Below the pieces are notes generated by a model, which worked only from the letters and a program-made list of their open reading frames with translations, was not told where the DNA came from and ran no database searches. The position numbers and the translations under genes were made by a program. This document shows positions 11,062-22,288 of a stretch of 64,000 bases of DNA, in pieces. Numbering within the stretch: the stretch's first letter is position 1; each line of letters opens with the position of its first letter. Source of the stretch: Anodontia alba (taxonomy: Eukaryota > Mollusca > Bivalvia > Lucinida > Lucinidae); assembly GCA_964016985.1 (NCBI GenBank), contig OZ024825.1, positions 28,077,893 through 28,141,892 on the forward strand, given 5' to 3'.

Positions 11062-11527
11062 ACTGGGAGTAGTTTAGATAGCCAAGGATTCTCAGACTGA
11101 TTTTCGTTGGGGGCGCATGTCGAAGGTACGTTGCGGCTCTTTTGTTTTTGCCATGTTATTAGCATTACAAAAACTCGCCTATTCAAATATACTGAAAATT
11201 TTACCACCAAAAAATGAAAATTTTCACATTAAAAATTCTGACATTTTTCATATTTCTGCTCAAAACATAGATTGTGGGTACTCGTTAGAACCGCCTCGAT
11301 GAGGCGGTTCTAACGAGTACCCACAATCTATGTTTTAAGCAGACATAAGAAAAATAATGTATACCCCTGTAAACCCCAGTTTTGCTATATAAAAGTGGGG
11401 TTTAAGGGTGTCAAAATTATGTAGGTTTGTTTTCGTGATGACTGGGAGTAGTTTAGATAGCCAATGATGCTCAGACTGATTTTCGTCGAAGGTACGTTGC
11501 GGCTCTTTTGTTTTTGCCATGTTATTA
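11062..11527 (+). repeat. Tandem duplication covering FB1 plus flank
   Basis: The flank at 11062-11160 (ACTGGGAGTAG to GCCATGTTATTAG) recurs at 11441-11527 after the second FB1. The second copy has a short internal deletion (GGGGGCGCATG missing). The repeat unit is about 379 bp. Confidence 0.85.
11163..11440 (+). mobile_element. FB1 foldback element, copy 5 (second of duplicated pair)
   Basis: Nearly identical to copy 4 and followed by the same flank (ACTGGGAGTAGTTTAGATAG), which shows a segmental tandem duplication of element plus flank. Confidence 0.9.
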
Positions 11528-11708
11528 GAGTCGTTTATTAACATCCCAGCCACAGGCTTATAATTCTACTAACAGGGCTCTGACCCTCGAAACGACTTAC
11601 AGGAGGAAAGTGTCATCTCATTTGCTAGCAGGCTTTAACAGTTATTGGCATTTATGGATTTGTATAGCCCTTGCTCCAAATTAATATCGGTTAAGAAATG
11701 GTTTCAAG

Positions 11709-11884
11709 TTTAACCTTTACCACGCTCAGGGCAAATTTAACAGACAACAATTTGACGATATTACTTCTTTTTCTTTTTTTTTTTTCCTTCTTTTTTTCAG
11801 AAAATAGGGTTTGACATTTCATGTCGAAACCTGTTTTCTGGAACAAATCAGAAAATATTTAAAAAAAAATCTGTTGATTTTTTC
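11709..11884. mobile_element. FB2 foldback element, degraded right arm
   Basis: TTAACCTTTACCACGCTCAGGGC, then AACAGACAAC and a TTTC-rich arm, then TTGACATTTCATGTCGAAACC core. The right end decays in an A-run. Confidence 0.65.
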
Positions 11885-12505
11885 TTTGACTGTGCAACTG
11901 GCATGTGTAATTATTATTTTTGTAAACCTTTAATGAAGTACTGCAGAGACGAAAGCAGTTTCTCTAAGAGAACTAGATAAACTCTCAATCAGCAGCCAAT
12001 CAGATGATAGGAACCCGCACACTACATGTTGCACACCTATACTGGGGAGCTGATAGCATCGTTAGTAGAATTATAACCCTCTGCCCTACCTCGCTGAGAA
12101 AAACAAGACAATGTTAATTGAAATGTTTAATATTTCTAGGTACTTAGACGACTCGCTAAGTATTGATAATATATGTTTCTACAAACGGTTAATAAAAACT
12201 TCATACACGCTTTCAGATAAATGAAACAAAATTCACGAGCCGTCTCATCAGGCTATCTACTCTTTGCCATTCTGTTTTGGCTTTTTGAATGACACCCCGT
12301 TTTTCAACAATGCATATGTTCAAAATCAAAGATACAAGAGTGGTTCAGAAACTCAGGCTTAAAGAATTAATATTCTGTATTTAATGTTGTAATTACTCGT
12401 ACATGAAATATAACAAACGAATATAGCTTTGATTCAGATATTGAAAATTCCCCGATTTAGTTGTTTATATTATATTTATAAATACTACCAGAGCATCTAG
12501 TAAGT
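11885..12505. other. Unassigned sequence
   Basis: AT-rich, no recognised element or coding segment. Confidence 0.5.
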
Positions 12506-12520
12506 TAGTGTATAAACGGA

Positions 12521-12527
12521 CTCCACC

Positions 12528-12559
<32 letters not shown>

Positions 12560-12571
12560 CAACAACAACCC
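12521..12571 (+). repeat. (CCA)n-(CAA)n microsatellite
   Basis: CCA repeats pass into CAA repeats. Confidence 0.95.
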
Positions 12572-12917
12572 TTTCTGATTATTTTGTGGAAGCCACACAA
12601 CGTTGTGTAGTACGTCGATATGGTGCTGGTATTATATGTATTTCTGGTCCTGTGGACCTATTGAGCTCATACAGTACACTTGAAATCAGATTTATTGCTG
12701 GTTTTCATAATTCCACATGAACATCACAGTCATAGCAAGTCTGCTATTTTGTATCTTTTGTTTTGATTGTATTTCTAAACAATCCCGTTACAGACTGTTC
12801 ACTTCACACAGACGGATATCGGAATTATAAACTGCGTAAACCTCCCCTTTCTTTTATTGTCGACATTCCAAATTAATTTTAAAAAAAAAAAACGTTAAAA
12901 AAACTTCTACAAGAAGG

Positions 12918-13317
12918 TCTATTGGATTCTAAAATGATTGACCCTTGAGAGCAATAAAAAAAACTGAAGTGTCAAGTTTTCTGGGCCAGATTCACTGGTT
13001 TCGGCCAATAAGGCCTTATTAGTGATCCTCATTAAAAAAATTCAAAAATCCCGAAGTAGGCTCAATGATCACAAAGGACCAGAAAATATAAACTACACTA
13101 TAGTGAAGTACGGGGAGACGTTTTACGGCCGCCAAACGGCACTAACAGCAGCTGTAATTAAGATAAATAGATTCTAAAAGGATTGACCCTTGAGAGCAAT
13201 GCGCACTCTCACAAAACTGAAAAAAGCTGGTTTCACATTTTCTGAGCCAGACTAGCTAGTTTCGCCGAATAAGGCCTCATCAATGACCCTCATATAAATT
13301 TTCAAAATCCTTTTCGT
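12918..13317 (+). repeat. Dispersed repeat J, two tandem copies
   Basis: Copy 1 (12918-13150): GATTCTAAAATGATTGACCC, GGCCAATAAGGCCTTATTAG, GTACGGGGAGACGTTTTACGG. Copy 2 (13169-13317) repeats the first part with CTAAAAGGATTGACCC and AATAAGGCCTCATC. Confidence 0.75.
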
Positions 13318-13331
13318 TCGTAAGTTTGTTA

Positions 13332-13615
13332 CATCACGAAAACACGCCTATATGATTTTGACCCCCTTAAACCCCACTTTTATATAGTAAAACTGGGGTT
13401 TAAAGGTGTATACATTATTTTTCTTATTTCTGCTCAAAAGCATAGATTGTGGGTACTCGTTAGAACCGCCTCATCGAGGCGAGGCGGTTCTAACGAGTAC
13501 CCACAATCTATGTTTGGAGCAAAAATATGAAAAATTTCAGGATTTTTTATCTGAAAATTTTCATTTTTTGGTGGTAAAATTTTCAGTATATTTGAATAGG
13601 CATGTTTTCGTAATG
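13332..13615 (-). mobile_element. FB1 foldback element, copy 6
   Basis: Reverse orientation (CATCACG...CGTAATG). The apex is enlarged by a repeated GAGGC (CCTCATCGAGGCGAGGCGG). Flanking base A on both sides. Confidence 0.9.
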
Positions 13616-13739
13616 ATTTTAAATGTGCCTCGTGTAGGCTCTGCTGCGAATTTTTGGCATTTCCTGTCTTCATTTATAACTAAGGGTCTTAGTTTAACGC
13701 TAACTTGTTGTACAATTAGCAACTAACTTATAATAAAAA

Positions 13740-14030
13740 ACTATAAAGGTTATACTTAGAAGCAGCGAACAAATAAAAGAACGATTTAATTGAGTTTCTT
13801 CATATGACACCAATGTAGTTTGCAGGGCTACATGCGCAGATGCACCTCGCCCCCAGCCCTACGCCGCACCCCAACACCTCACCCTTTCAGCATCGGCTAA
13901 AGCGGAACTAGGTTTTCCGATTATAGATATGATAATGGACTCAATGATACCAAAGAAAACAAAGTCTGTTTTTCAGATAGGTGATATAAAAGGTTACAAT
14001 GTTACGTGCGTTACACCTCAAATAAATGGA
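13740..14030. other. Unassigned sequence with C-rich patch
   Basis: CGCCCCCAGCCCTACGCC and the following GCATCGGCTAAAGCGGAAC resemble 33260-33470, so an unnamed repeat is likely. Confidence 0.45.
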
Positions 14031-14034
14031 ATTT

Positions 14035-14274
14035 CATTACGAAAACACGCCCATTCAAATATATTGAAAATTTAACCACCTAAAACTGAAAGTTTTCAGA
14101 TAAAAATTCTGATAAGTTTTTAAAATTTCTGCTCAAAACATAGATTGTGGGTACCACAATGTATGTTTTTGAGCAGAAATAAGAAAAATAATGTATACCC
14201 CTGTAAACCCCAGTTTTACTATATAAAAGTGGGGTTTAAGGGGGTCAAAATTATATAGGTATGTTTTCGAGATG
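14035..14274 (+). mobile_element. FB1 copy 7, hairpin core deleted
   Basis: Both ends are present, but the centre reads GATTGTGGGTACCACAATG, so the CGTTAGAACCGCC arms and apex are lost. Flanks T and G do not match. Confidence 0.88.
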
Positions 14275-14870
14275 GCTGCCGCCGTTCCCTCAAAAAACAA
14301 CACTTGCCCTAAACAAATTTCAAACCTCCTTTAAACAGTATTTCTAAAATATTTCATTGTTTTTATTTCAAACTGCGAGGTTTTTATTCAGTCATGGTCA
14401 CTCTATCATTGGCGTAAGACGTGCAGTATTATCTGTTGATCCATTGACAGTTTTCCCATACTTAAAACCCTAGCTTGTCTTTGACATTCAGTTTTTACCA
14501 TCCTAGAATAATCATTTAACCGCTTTTCCCGAAATTCTTTAATTTTCCTTACTATTTTAACTTTAAAAAAATGCTATTAGAGATATAAGTTAAGCACGCA
14601 GCAGTGATAGAATCTCTGCTTTATATTCAACTTTTAGCTGCTGTTCGTTTTATTGCATCCAGTGCACGGATATGTGAGATTGCGAGTTTAACAATATATG
14701 TAGTTTTTCAACACATAGTATTCAAAACACTGTAGAATGTTGTCAGGTCCCTTTTGTCAGCTGAAAACCCATATTAAAGAGGAGACGATATCAGCTATCC
14801 GTCTTAAGAACATCAAGAATTATGGTCAGATCTGTTTACTGTCATCAATACAGGACACCAGTTTGTGCCA

Positions 14871-15149
14871 CATCATGAAAACACGCCTATACAATTTTGA
14901 CCCCCTTAAACCCCACTTTTATATAGTAAAACTGGGGTTTACAGGGGTATACATTATTTTTCTTATTTCTGCTCAAAAACATAGATTGTGGGTACTCGTT
15001 AGAACCGCCTCGGCGAGGCGGTTCTAACGAGTACCCACAATCTATGTTTTGAGCAGAAATATAAAAAGTATCAGAGTATTTATCTGAAAATTTTCCGTTT
15101 TTTGGAGGTGAAATTTTCTATATATTTGTATAGGCGTGTTTTCGTAATG
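14871..15149 (-). mobile_element. FB1 foldback element, copy 8, with long flanking repeats
   Basis: CATCATG...CGTAATG. The host sequence AATACAGGACACCAGTTTGT occurs directly left (about 14847-14866) and directly right (about 15152-15172). Confidence 0.9.
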
Positions 15150-15468
15150 ATTAATACAGGACACCAGTTTGTAACAAAAAACAAACAAAAAACACCACTG
15201 ACACATAAAAAGCAAAGTGCAAAGAAACCTAAGCAATGGCAATGAACAATCAATTCAGTAAATAAGAAAATGTCACCAAGGACTGTTCAACCCAGCAGAC
15301 GGCCATTAATTCTTATAGTTAATGGCTTCGATCAGATTTTAATGAACATGCTCACATTTCTAAACACGACCATGGGACGCTTCATTCGAAAACCTATTTA
15401 AGACATGAAGCACACCACGCAAACAACGTTTGTCTTTGCAGTTTGCTTACATAGCGAACAAAAAGAAT

Positions 15469-15682
15469 TTAACCCATTGAAAACTGGATAACTCGTAAAC
15501 AGTGCAGACCCAGATCAGACGCCACAGAACGCGGCGTCTGATTGGGGTATCAACTGTTTGCAAATAGTTCAACCATTTTTCTTTAGGAATATCTACATCA
15601 GAAAGCCTGACATACCTATAATCGAAAACGGACTCTTCCAATATATAGTGTGGGAGAGTTTATTCAGTCTTTAATGGGTTAA
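15469..15682. mobile_element. FB19 foldback element
   Basis: TTAACCCATTGAAAACTGG to GGGAGAGTTTATTCAGTC...AATGGGTTAA. Carries the FB5-type core CAGACCCAGATCAGACGCC / GGCGTCTGATTGGGG. Confidence 0.82.
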
Positions 15683-15699
15683 CGGTAGATGTTGAGCCA

Positions 15700-15845
15700 T
15701 TTTGACAAAGAAATTTTCTGTAACTTTCTGTTTGCTTTCCTGTACACCAACACCTTTTCGAAAACGGTTCTACTCTAAACGGAAAGCATTTTCTCTTCCT
15801 TTTAGAGCAGGCCATTTTTCATAAGGAAGTAAACCAGTTTTGCCA
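15700..15845. mobile_element. FB17 element
   Basis: GTAACTTTCTGTTTGCTTTCC, ACCTTTTCGAAAACGG, CTCTTCCTTTTAGAGCAGGCC, CATAAGGAAGTAAACC. Confidence 0.65.
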
Positions 15846-15850
15846 GTGCA

Positions 15851-16063
15851 TTAACCATTGTCATGCTGAATAAATTAAGATGCCACGCCCACTTCTAATT
15901 TCCAGTCAGTCAGATTACTTGATTCATGTTTTTGACAGAAATTCACATATTTAATGACAAACAGTGCAGATCCAGATCAGTTGGCTTCTTCAGAAGCCAA
16001 CTGATCTGGATCTACACTGTATGCTAAGACAGGGCGTGACGTGTTCAGCAGGAGAAGGGTTAA
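15851..16063. mobile_element. FB6 foldback element
   Basis: TTAACCATTGTCATGCTGAAT to AGCAGGAGAAGGGTTAA. Hairpin CAGTTGGCTTCTTCAGAAGCC at 15979-15999. Confidence 0.85.
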
Positions 16064-16074
16064 TACTGGAACAG

Positions 16075-17440
16075 GGTCAGGCTTTAGTAGGTAAACGAGT
16101 AGACTAGCTATGATTCCGTTTCTGAACACATACAATTTCAGGCAGTTTGTTAAATGAGTAGACTGGGTTTCGCTACTGACAATATCCGAATTGAAATAGT
16201 GAGTTAAATAAGTAGACCGGGTTTCCCTACTGGAAAGATACGAATTGAGGTATTTAGTTAAATGAGAAGATTGGGTTTCGCTACTGTCCATATAGAAATT
16301 CAGGTGATTAGTTAAATGGGGAGCCTGGGTCTCGCTACTGACAATATATACGAATTGGGGTAATTATTATATGAGAAGAATGGCTTTCGCTACTGACAAT
16401 ATACGAATCGAGATAGTTAGTTAAATGGGAAGACTGGGTTTCGCTACTGATAACATACTACTTGAAGTAGTAAGTCATATGCGTAGACTAGATTTTGCTT
16501 CTGAAAACATACAAATTGAGGTTATTAATTAATTAAGAAGACTGGATTTCCCTACTGACAACATCCGAATTGATGTATTTAATTAATGAGAAGACTGGGT
16601 TTGGCTATTGACAATATAAAACTTAGGAACTTAGTTAAATGGGTAGATTGGGTTTCGCTACTGACAGTATCCGAACTGAGGTAGTTAGTTGAATGAGTAG
16701 ACTGGATTTCGCTACTGAAAAAATTAAGCTAAATTAGTAGATTAAGTTTTGCTTTTGACATCATCGGAATTGATGTAATTAGTTAAATGGGTAGAATGAA
16801 TTTCGCTACTGACAACATCCGAATTGATGTAGTTAGTTAAATCAATAGACTAGATTTCGCTACTGACAACTTTCAAATTGATTTAGTTAGTAAAATGAGC
16901 ATACCGGGTTTCATTACTGACAACATCCAAACTGACGTAGTTAGTTAAATGAGCAGGCTTGGTTTCGCTTCTGAGAGCACCCAAACTGATATAGTTAGTT
17001 AAATGAACAGACTGGGTTTCGCTACTGACAACATCCAAATTGATGTAGTTAGTTAAATGAGCAGGCTTAGTTTCGCTGTTGACAGCACCTAAATTGATGT
17101 AGTTACTTTAAATCAGCAAACTGGGTTTCGTTACTGACAGCAACCAAATTGATGTAGTTGACAGCACCCAAATTGATATAGTTAGTTTAATGAGCTGACT
17201 GGGTTTCGCTACTGCCAACATCCGAATTGTTGTAGTTAGATAAATGAGCAGACTATGTTTCTCTACTGACAACATCCGAATTGATGTAGTTAGTTAAATG
17301 AGCAAACTGGGTTTCACTACTGACAGTATCCAAATTAATGTAGACTTGGTTTGCTACTGACAGCACCCAAATTGATGTCGTTTGTTAAATCGGAGCAGAC
17401 TAGGTTTGGCTACTGAGAACATTCAAATTGATGGTTTGAT
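16075..17440 (+). repeat. Tandem array, unit about 54 bp, roughly 25 units
   Basis: Consensus runs GTAGTTAGTTAAATGAG, then AGACTGGGTTTCGCTACTG, then ACAACATCCGAATTGAT. Units vary by 10-25% and some are shortened. No spacer variation of CRISPR type and no open frame across the array. Confidence 0.92.
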
Positions 17441-17765
17441 TATCAAGCCAACCTGAGATAGTTCAATAGGAATGTACTTATTTGCATACAGTCATATGCA
17501 ACTTAATGGTAGATACCTAATCACACTAGTTCAGATCCACTACCAAAGGAAATCATGTTCTGTGGTACTCGCGCTGTCATCTGCATCATTTCAACTATGT
17601 GGTATGTGTTTCCTAAAATTCAACGTAGTTTATGCATACAAAATCCCAAAAACAGATTTCCAGTTTCGTTGTAGATTCCGAGTACACATGCAATGTACAC
17701 TGCAAACCTCCTTGAACAATGGTTTCATGTAAGAATTATCTACCGCTTAGTCTTCTGGCGGAAAC

Positions 17766-18007
17766 CATTACGAAAACACGCTATTCAAATATATAGAAAA
17801 TTTCACCTCCAAAAACTGAAAATTTTCCGATAAAAATGTCTGATTTTTTTCCTATTTCTGCTCAAAACATAGATTGTGGGACTCGTTAGAACCGCCATGT
17901 TTTGAGCAGAAATAGGAAAAATAATGTATACCCCTGTAAACCCCACTTTTACTATATAAAAGTGGGGTTTAAGGGGGCCAAAATTATATAGGTATGTTTT
18001 CGTGATG
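17766..18007 (+). mobile_element. FB1 copy 9, right half of core deleted
   Basis: CATTACG...CGTGATG. The core runs GTGGGACTCGTTAGAACCGCC and then jumps to ATGTTTTGAGC, so deletion starts at the hairpin apex. Confidence 0.88.
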
Positions 18008-18342
18008 AGCAGGTATAATGAAAATGGTTCCATCTATGTATAACGTTTGATTTCTAGGTCACGACTTTGATCCCAATCTATTGCATTTTATCAAGCAAAA
18101 CAGCGATTAAATCTGTGAAGGATAGCACCAATCGTACCAATCGTGATGTCGTTAATACTGGAGCTAAAATGTTAGCATAGTTCGTCGGCACTCGTATGCT
18201 AAAACTGTCAGGTGCACAATAATTGTTCCTGTGATGCAGATGTACACAAAGGACCAGCCCTACATACTGTCTTGTGTGTTTCTTTACAAACAGTAAAAAT
18301 ATGTATACATCAATATTGTTACAAACCTTGAAATGAGATTAC

Positions 18343-18552
18343 CGTATGTATTCGGACAAGACAGGCTTGAGCAAACGGTGTAGACTCAGATGAGACGCCG
18401 CAGAACGCGGCGTCTCATCAGGGTCTACACTGTTTGCTACACAGCCAGCATCTTTTTAGACACAAAATCAGGTAGTAAATTGTACTTGTTCAAATTTTAG
18501 AACAAGTATGGTAAGGTGTTGAGGTGTCCGAATACTTAGGGTAAATACGGTA
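18343..18552. mobile_element. FB5 foldback element
   Basis: CGTATGTATTCGGACAAGACAGG to GTCCGAATACTTAGGG. Contains core CAGATGAGACGCCGCAGAA / CGCGGCGTCTCATCAGGGTC. Confidence 0.8.
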
Positions 18553-19168
18553 CAGTGTTTACTTAAGCCAGGCTGTCCGTGTATATTTGGGGTAAGTACA
18601 GAATCCTATATTATATTTCTGGAACAGACTAACTCTCCTGTGGATGCACCTTCGGATTTCTTGTGTGTGCACATTTTGTTTTTAAAGTTCATCCATTTTT
18701 TAAGTAGGGGCTGCGGCAATACTGGAAGAATGTTGCATGCCATCTGTAGAAATGCAATGCCTATTTCATTCACTTGTTTATTCTTACGGTAGTCTTTATT
18801 TGCTTAAGCTGATAAACAAACTTTTCATATCATGTTTATAACAGGAAACAAATATATATTGTATACGTTTTACACCAGTTATATATGACTACCATATATG
18901 ACTAGTGGGTGGTTACTAGTAGGTGGTGCACTTTCGTAGGATTGTCCCTGCGATCACTGGTTTTGGCTGGAAGATTTCTGCTTAAACGGAAGCAACTCCA
19001 GGGTGTGGGCTCTATTTATCATCTATCCTGTTTGTTTTTCTTATATCTCTACCGCCCACTGGGAGACGCCATGACAGGACTGTGCGGAACTTATATTAAC
19101 AGGGCCGTCGAATCTCAAAACAACAACAACAATACTTTAGACAAAGTCATTTATCAATTTTATCAACT

Positions 19169-19384
19169 TTAACGCTTAGCATGCTGGTTAAAGAAATTTT
19201 CAGCAGACGGCAGTTTTAAATAGTTTTCTTTTTTTTCTTTTTTTCGGAAAATACAAATTGTCGCAATTTGCATGGAATATTAAACACTATTTTCTGCGAA
19301 AAAATACTATAAAATAATATAAATGTTTGTCGTCTGTTGAAAATTTTCGTATGCTGAAATTGCACATAGAGTGGTAGAGGTTAA
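19169..19384. mobile_element. FB2 foldback element
   Basis: TTAACGCTTAGCATGCTGG to AGAGTGGTAGAGGTTAA, with CAGCAGACGGC and GTCGTCTGTTG arms around a TTGCATGGAATATT core. Confidence 0.8.
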
Positions 19385-19522
19385 ACAAGGTATTCGACCT
19401 CATTTAGCATTATCCTCTACATAATAGCACTGAGCTCATTTGTTCTAGACTTGAGTGCTTCCGACATCTTTATGTACGACGTCGCATAAGGCGGGTTCTT
19501 AGTGATAATGTGGACCAGGTTA

Positions 19523-19718
19523 TTAACCCTTAAAGCGCCAATGACAACTACAACAGATGGCATGTGATGTTTTAAATATTTTTTCAGAGAAAATGAGACT
19601 TGAAATTTCATGTGCTAGGCAGACAATTCACATAAATTGTCAAGCTTTATTCTCTCTGAAAGTAGCAGTAATAATGAATGTAGTCTGCTCGATTTTTTCT
19701 TGGCACTTTAAGGGTTAG
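19523..19718. mobile_element. FB4 foldback element
   Basis: TTAACCCTTAAAGCGCCAATG to TTGGCACTTTAAGGGTTAG. The core TTTCAGAGAAAATGAGAC / TTTATTCTCTCTGAAAG differs from FB3 although the ends match. Confidence 0.8.
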
Positions 19719-19811
19719 AATCCAAATCAACCTGCACATTCACGCGGACATGTCTGCTTTCAGTTTTGGCCAGTTTGTTCTACAATAAATGAGCCAGCGC
19801 ATGACAAAATC

Positions 19812-20012
19812 AACATAATGGCATGTGCGCACAGCGAAGACTCAGATCAGCCTGGGCATCCGCCCAGTCTGATCAGAGTCTTCGCTGTCCGCTCCATGGG
19901 CAGCTAAGGACCCAGACTTTCTTCATGCGGACAGCGAAGACTGATCAGACTGGGTGTATGTCCAGGCTACGTCCAGTCTGATCTGACTTCGTTGGGCGCA
20001 CATGCCATTTTG
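19812..20012. mobile_element. FB7 foldback element, tandem hairpins
   Basis: GCATGTGCGCACAGCGAAGAC with CAGCCTGGGCATCCGCCCAG, then a second dyad around CCAGACTTTC, and end GTTGGGCGCACATGCC. Confidence 0.75.
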
Positions 20013-20118
20013 TTGGTTTTGCCATTAATGAGAACAAATAGTACAGGAGATGTTCTGGAAGAGTCGCAATCAAGAACACAGCCCCCTACCAATAGGAAGA
20101 GCAAACAAACCAAGACAG

Positions 20119-20375
20119 CATCACAAAAACATGCCTATACAATTGACCCCCACTTTTATATAGTACAACTGGGGTTTACAGGGGTATACATTATTTTTCT
20201 TATTTCTGCTCGACAACATAGATTATGGGTACTCGTTAGAACCGCCTCGCCGAGGCGGTTCTAACGAGTACCCACAATCTATGTTTTGAGCAGAACTATG
20301 AAAAATATCACAGCTTTTTATCTGAGATTTTAGGTAAAATTTTCTATATATTTGAATAGGCGTGTTTTCGTAATG
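20119..20375 (-). mobile_element. FB1 foldback element, copy 10, with empty site in window
   Basis: CATCACA...CGTAATG, flanked by AAGACAG and GATAGTACACAA. The empty version AAGACAGACAGTACACAA is at about 7504-7521, giving a one-base (G) duplication. Confidence 0.92.
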
Positions 20376-20389
20376 GATAGTACACAACA

Positions 20390-20553
20390 ACGTACGTGAA
20401 GATACCCAGGAAATGCACAATCAAGCATGGTCTTCCTGTGGCACCAAAGTAAGGCGGAATGAGGAAAAAATAATGGCAAATCAAATGCCACTTAAGCAGT
20501 CACATACGAAACCACCGACACAGAAACAAAGAAGAACCGCTACAGAGGAAGCC
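20390..20553 (+). repeat. Family R dispersed repeat
   Basis: GAAGATACCCAGGAAATGC, CACATACGAAACCACCGACAC, AAAGAAGAACCGCTACAGAGG. It is an empty form of the FB11 target at 51159. Confidence 0.7.
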
Positions 20554-20840
20554 ATAGACTGGCTCCAGTCTCCATCGACTATTTTTTCCTTATAATCCTT
20601 CTCTTGATAATCCACTGAAATAAAACCAAAATAATATCATGACTATAAAGGCTGGTCACTAGTGACCAGCCTTTATAGTCATGATATTATTTTGGTTTTT
20701 AATTTAGTGGATTGTCAAACAAGAGTGACCAGCCTTTACAGTCATGATATTATTTTGGTTGTGTTTTAGTGGTCTATCAAACAGGATATTATAAGAACAA
20801 ATATTTAGTCACTGGAGACTGGAGACTGGAGCCAGTCTAA
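20554..20840. mobile_element. Foldback element with 7-bp flanking repeat
   Basis: AGACTGGCTCCAGTCTCC / GGAGACTGGAGCCAGTCT ends, flanked by GGAAGCC at 20547-20553 and 20841-20847. Inside is a perfect hairpin (20624-20697; AATATCATGACTATAAAGGC arms) and a third tandem arm copy at 20726-20762. Confidence 0.85.
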
Positions 20841-21048
20841 GGAAGCCGCAGACCAAAGAAAATGAGCAACTAACTCTCTCTTCCCCATCGAAGTAATTAC
20901 AATGCCAGAATCCACAAAACAGACAATAAAAACAACAAACATGACAAAACAAGTACCCACAGCTAAGGCCAAACAAAAAAACAGAAAACAGTAGAACCAC
21001 CGCCTTAGAACGGTCAGTAAAACCTACCGGGGGTTCAGGAAGTGCCTC
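20841..21048 (+). repeat. Family R continuation right of foldback element
   Basis: GGAAGCCGCAGACC, an A-rich body, AACCACCGCCTTAGAACGGTC tail. Confidence 0.6.
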
Positions 21049-21442
21049 AAACGCAGTAGTCATATTCTTCAAGGGACAAACTGTGCAGACACGCCGGCTC
21101 ACCCGAGTCGTCATTATTCGCGCATGTCATAAGGTCCCTTTTAGAGTGACGCGGTCCATGTGATAATGAGAAAATGAATCTTCCGAGAAGGCTCAGATCA
21201 AAGTTTTTACTAGTCACTCTGTGGAAAGTAAATGATCTAACGTTTCTTCAGACGACTAAAAATCACCGCTGGGCTCACATGTGAAAAGATATATTCTCTC
21301 CCACCTTTGCTTATATGAGATAGGCTTTTTGCCCATGTAAGAAATTTCTATCTCACATGACCATAGCTGGTCCTTTGAACAATCCCCTTTAAGGTGAGAA
21401 AAAGAATCCATAATGAGCCAGTCCAAGCAGGATAAGGAAATC

Positions 21443-21514
21443 TCTCCCTCGGGGTAGGAATTTCAACCAGGGACGAGGCTTGTCCCTGGTTGAAATTCCT
21501 ACCCCTCGGGTGAG
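21443..21514. repeat. Isolated near-perfect hairpin
   Basis: CTCCCTCGGGGTAGGAATTTC / GAAATTCCTACCCCTCGGGTG with apex CCAGGGACGAGGCTTGTCCCTGG. Arms about 34 bp. TIRs of a larger element were not recognised. Confidence 0.8.
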
Positions 21515-21674
21515 ATTATTCTATTCTGTATGGACACCTGTGATGGATTCTTATATTCTCAGGTTGGAACTCCGTTCATTAAATGTCTTATTGTAGTCTC
21601 TCGGGCGGTCTTTTTCTCATGGCTGTTGATGTTGTCTTGCATAGAAACAATGCTGTGAGCCGTAAGGAATGAAA

Positions 21675-21866
21675 ACGTACCTTCGGGCATTTGCATCAAA
21701 CTAAGACTCAAATCAGCCTGCGCATCCGCGTAGCCTGGTCAGTCTTGCATCCTTGGCTATAAAAATGCGCCTAGTGAAGATTCTGATCAGACTGCGCGAA
21801 TGCACAGGCTAATCTGAATCTTCACTGGGCGCATGTGTCCAATGGTACGTTTTCTGACGTTGAGGC
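21675..21866. mobile_element. FB7 foldback element
   Basis: AACGTACCTTCGGGCATTTG, CAGCCTGCGCATCCGCGTAG; mirror GACTGCGCGAATGCACAGGC and GGTACGTTTTCTGACGTTG. Confidence 0.75.
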
Positions 21867-21901
21867 TGTTGTCATCACACTATCATTGTCCAAAAATGGT
21901 A

Positions 21902-22258
21902 TACCGCCAATAAGTCACGCATGTGTATACCATCACGAAAACACGCCTATATAATTTTGACCCCCTTAAATCCCACTTTTATATAGTAAAACTGGGGTTT
22001 AGAGGATATACATTATTTTTCTTATTTTTACTCAAAAAACATAGATTGTGGGTATTCGTTAGAACCGCCTCGCCGAGGCGGTTCTAACGAGTACCCACCA
22101 CCTATGTTTTGAGGAGAAATATGAAAAAAATCAGAACTTTTATCAAAACATTTTTCAGTTTTTTTGGATGGTGACTTTTTCAATATATTTGAATAGGCGT
22201 GTTTTCGTAATGCCGACAATAGGACACGCACGGGTATACCGCCACTAGGACACGCACG
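21902..22258 (+). repeat. Short 26-bp minisatellite, three units, split by FB1
   Basis: Unit 1 lies just left of the FB1 copy. Unit 2 is split by it. Unit 3 is TATACCGCCACTAGGACACGC at about 22231-22254. Confidence 0.75.
21931..22212 (-). mobile_element. FB1 foldback element, copy 11, inside a 26-bp minisatellite
   Basis: Interrupts the second unit of a TATACCGCCAATAGGACACGC-type repeat between TATAC and CCGAC. The intact neighbouring units read TATACCG, so C is duplicated. Confidence 0.92.
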
Positions 22259-22288
22259 TTTGCTGCTCAACCCAAACGAGTTTACATT

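Noticed and set aside
16075..17440. CRISPR array
   Set aside because: Units are contiguous and diverged, without a constant repeat and unique spacers, and the genome is eukaryotic.
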